From: Treponema sp.
Lineage (GTDB): Bacteria > Spirochaetota > Spirochaetia > Treponematales > Treponemataceae
Assembly: GCA_024691105.1 (NCBI GenBank)
Contig: JAILNY010000065.1
Location: forward strand, 1 to 14,047
DNA length: 14,047 bases
Reading direction: 5' to 3'
Both the position numbers and the translations under genes were made by a program. Each line of letters begins with the position of its first letter. Position 1 is the first letter of the stretch. The notes below the pieces were generated by a model. The model was not told the origin of the DNA and did no database searches. It saw nothing but the letters and a program-made list of their open reading frames with translations. This document shows, in pieces, positions 13,624 through 14,047 of the stretch.

Positions 13624-14047
13624 AATAATCTTAGCATTTCTTTTTCTATCTGGCAATCTTTTTGCTGCTACGATTAATTGTCCGGACGGCTCAATATATA
13701 AAGGCGATATCGTTGACAATTTGTTTCATGGTTATGGGGAACAAATCTGGGATAATGGTGATTATTATAAGGGGAATTACAATAAAGGGCAGTTTGATGG
13801 AAATGGAATATTAAAAAACGGGCCATATCTTTATGAAGGCACTTTTGAAAATGGCTGCTACAACGGAACTGGAATATTAACTTCAGAATTTGGATATAAA
13901 TATATTGGAGATTTTAAGAATAATCTTTTTGATGGCATGGGCTTTTTGCAATATTCATCAGGAGAAAGCTGGAAGGGTGATTTTTCCAAAGGGAATTTTA
14001 ATGGAATGTGTATTCATACAATGACAAATGGAAAAAAGGAAACTCAG
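13607..14047 (+). CDS. Secreted MORN-repeat protein (3' end beyond window)
   Basis: The frame is open from the ATG at 13607 to the window edge (147 codons, no stop). It begins with a signal peptide (MKYKIKIILAFLFLSGNLFA, probable cleavage after A20 or A21) and then at least five MORN repeats of about 22 residues with the Y-x-G-x-(5-6)-G-x-G pattern: YKGDIVDNLFHGYGE, YKGNYNKGQFDGNGI, YEGTFENGCYNGTGI, YIGDFKNNLFDGMGF and WKGDFSKGNFNGM. MORN repeats form beta-hairpin stacks that bind proteins or lipids. A strong AGGAGG (13592-13597) lies 9 nt before the ATG, inside the RHS tip gene, and the two overlap by 17 bp. Its position directly after an RHS tip is that of an immunity gene, but MORN proteins are also common envelope proteins, so the role is open. 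Confidence 0.85.
   Translation, partial: MKYKIKIILAFLFLSGNLFAATINCPDGSIYKGDIVDNLFHGYGEQIWDNGDYYKGNYNKGQFDGNGILKNGPYLYEGTFENGCYNGTGILTSEFGYKYIGDFKNNLFDGMGFLQYSSGESWKGDFSKGNFNGMCIHTMTNGKKETQ

Overview
The window reads as chromosomal DNA from an AT-rich, double-membraned bacterium, most likely a Treponema-type spirochaete. That call rests on the combination of AT-rich codon use, a FemA/B-type peptidoglycan-bridge enzyme, a membrane-anchored PilZ protein, lipoproteins with relaxed signal sequences and an RHS remnant. It is an inference from gene content, not a database match.

Left part (1-985): the 5' end of carB (carbamoyl-phosphate synthase large subunit) lies on the minus strand. It is preceded by a long leader holding a 10-codon ORF, a U-rich tract and an intrinsic terminator with U8, an arrangement that resembles pyrBI-type attenuation. 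Four perfect 18-bp tandem repeats sit between carB and the divergent plus-strand genes.

Middle left (986-7097, plus): a tight gene string with a FemA/B-like aminoacyltransferase, RNase Z, an ABC ATPase, a fused ABC-2 permease/GldG-type auxiliary protein, and a DUF4340-like membrane-anchored protein. Junctions are abutting, overlapping or under 30 bp, so this is probably one operon, with the last three genes making one export/envelope complex of unknown substrate. It ends in an intrinsic terminator that lies inside the 3' coding region of a convergent minus-strand CPBP-family membrane protease gene (7069-7743).

Middle right (7772-11428, plus): a second operon with a PilZ (c-di-GMP binding) membrane-anchored protein, a secreted HEAT-like helical-repeat protein, and a short ComEC/Rec2 DNA-uptake channel that lacks the usual C-terminal metallo-beta-lactamase domain.

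Right end (11431-14047, plus): an accessory region, visibly more AT-rich. A near-consensus promoter drives an ankyrin-like lipoprotein and a small 'LHDS' protein, both immunity-like by position. Then comes a decayed RHS core end (two frameshifts, several stops) whose YHYAANNPVKYTDLDGR motif runs in frame into a C-terminal tip carrying a perfect EF-hand loop. A secreted MORN-repeat protein overlaps the end of the tip and runs off the window. This looks like an orphan polymorphic-toxin cassette.
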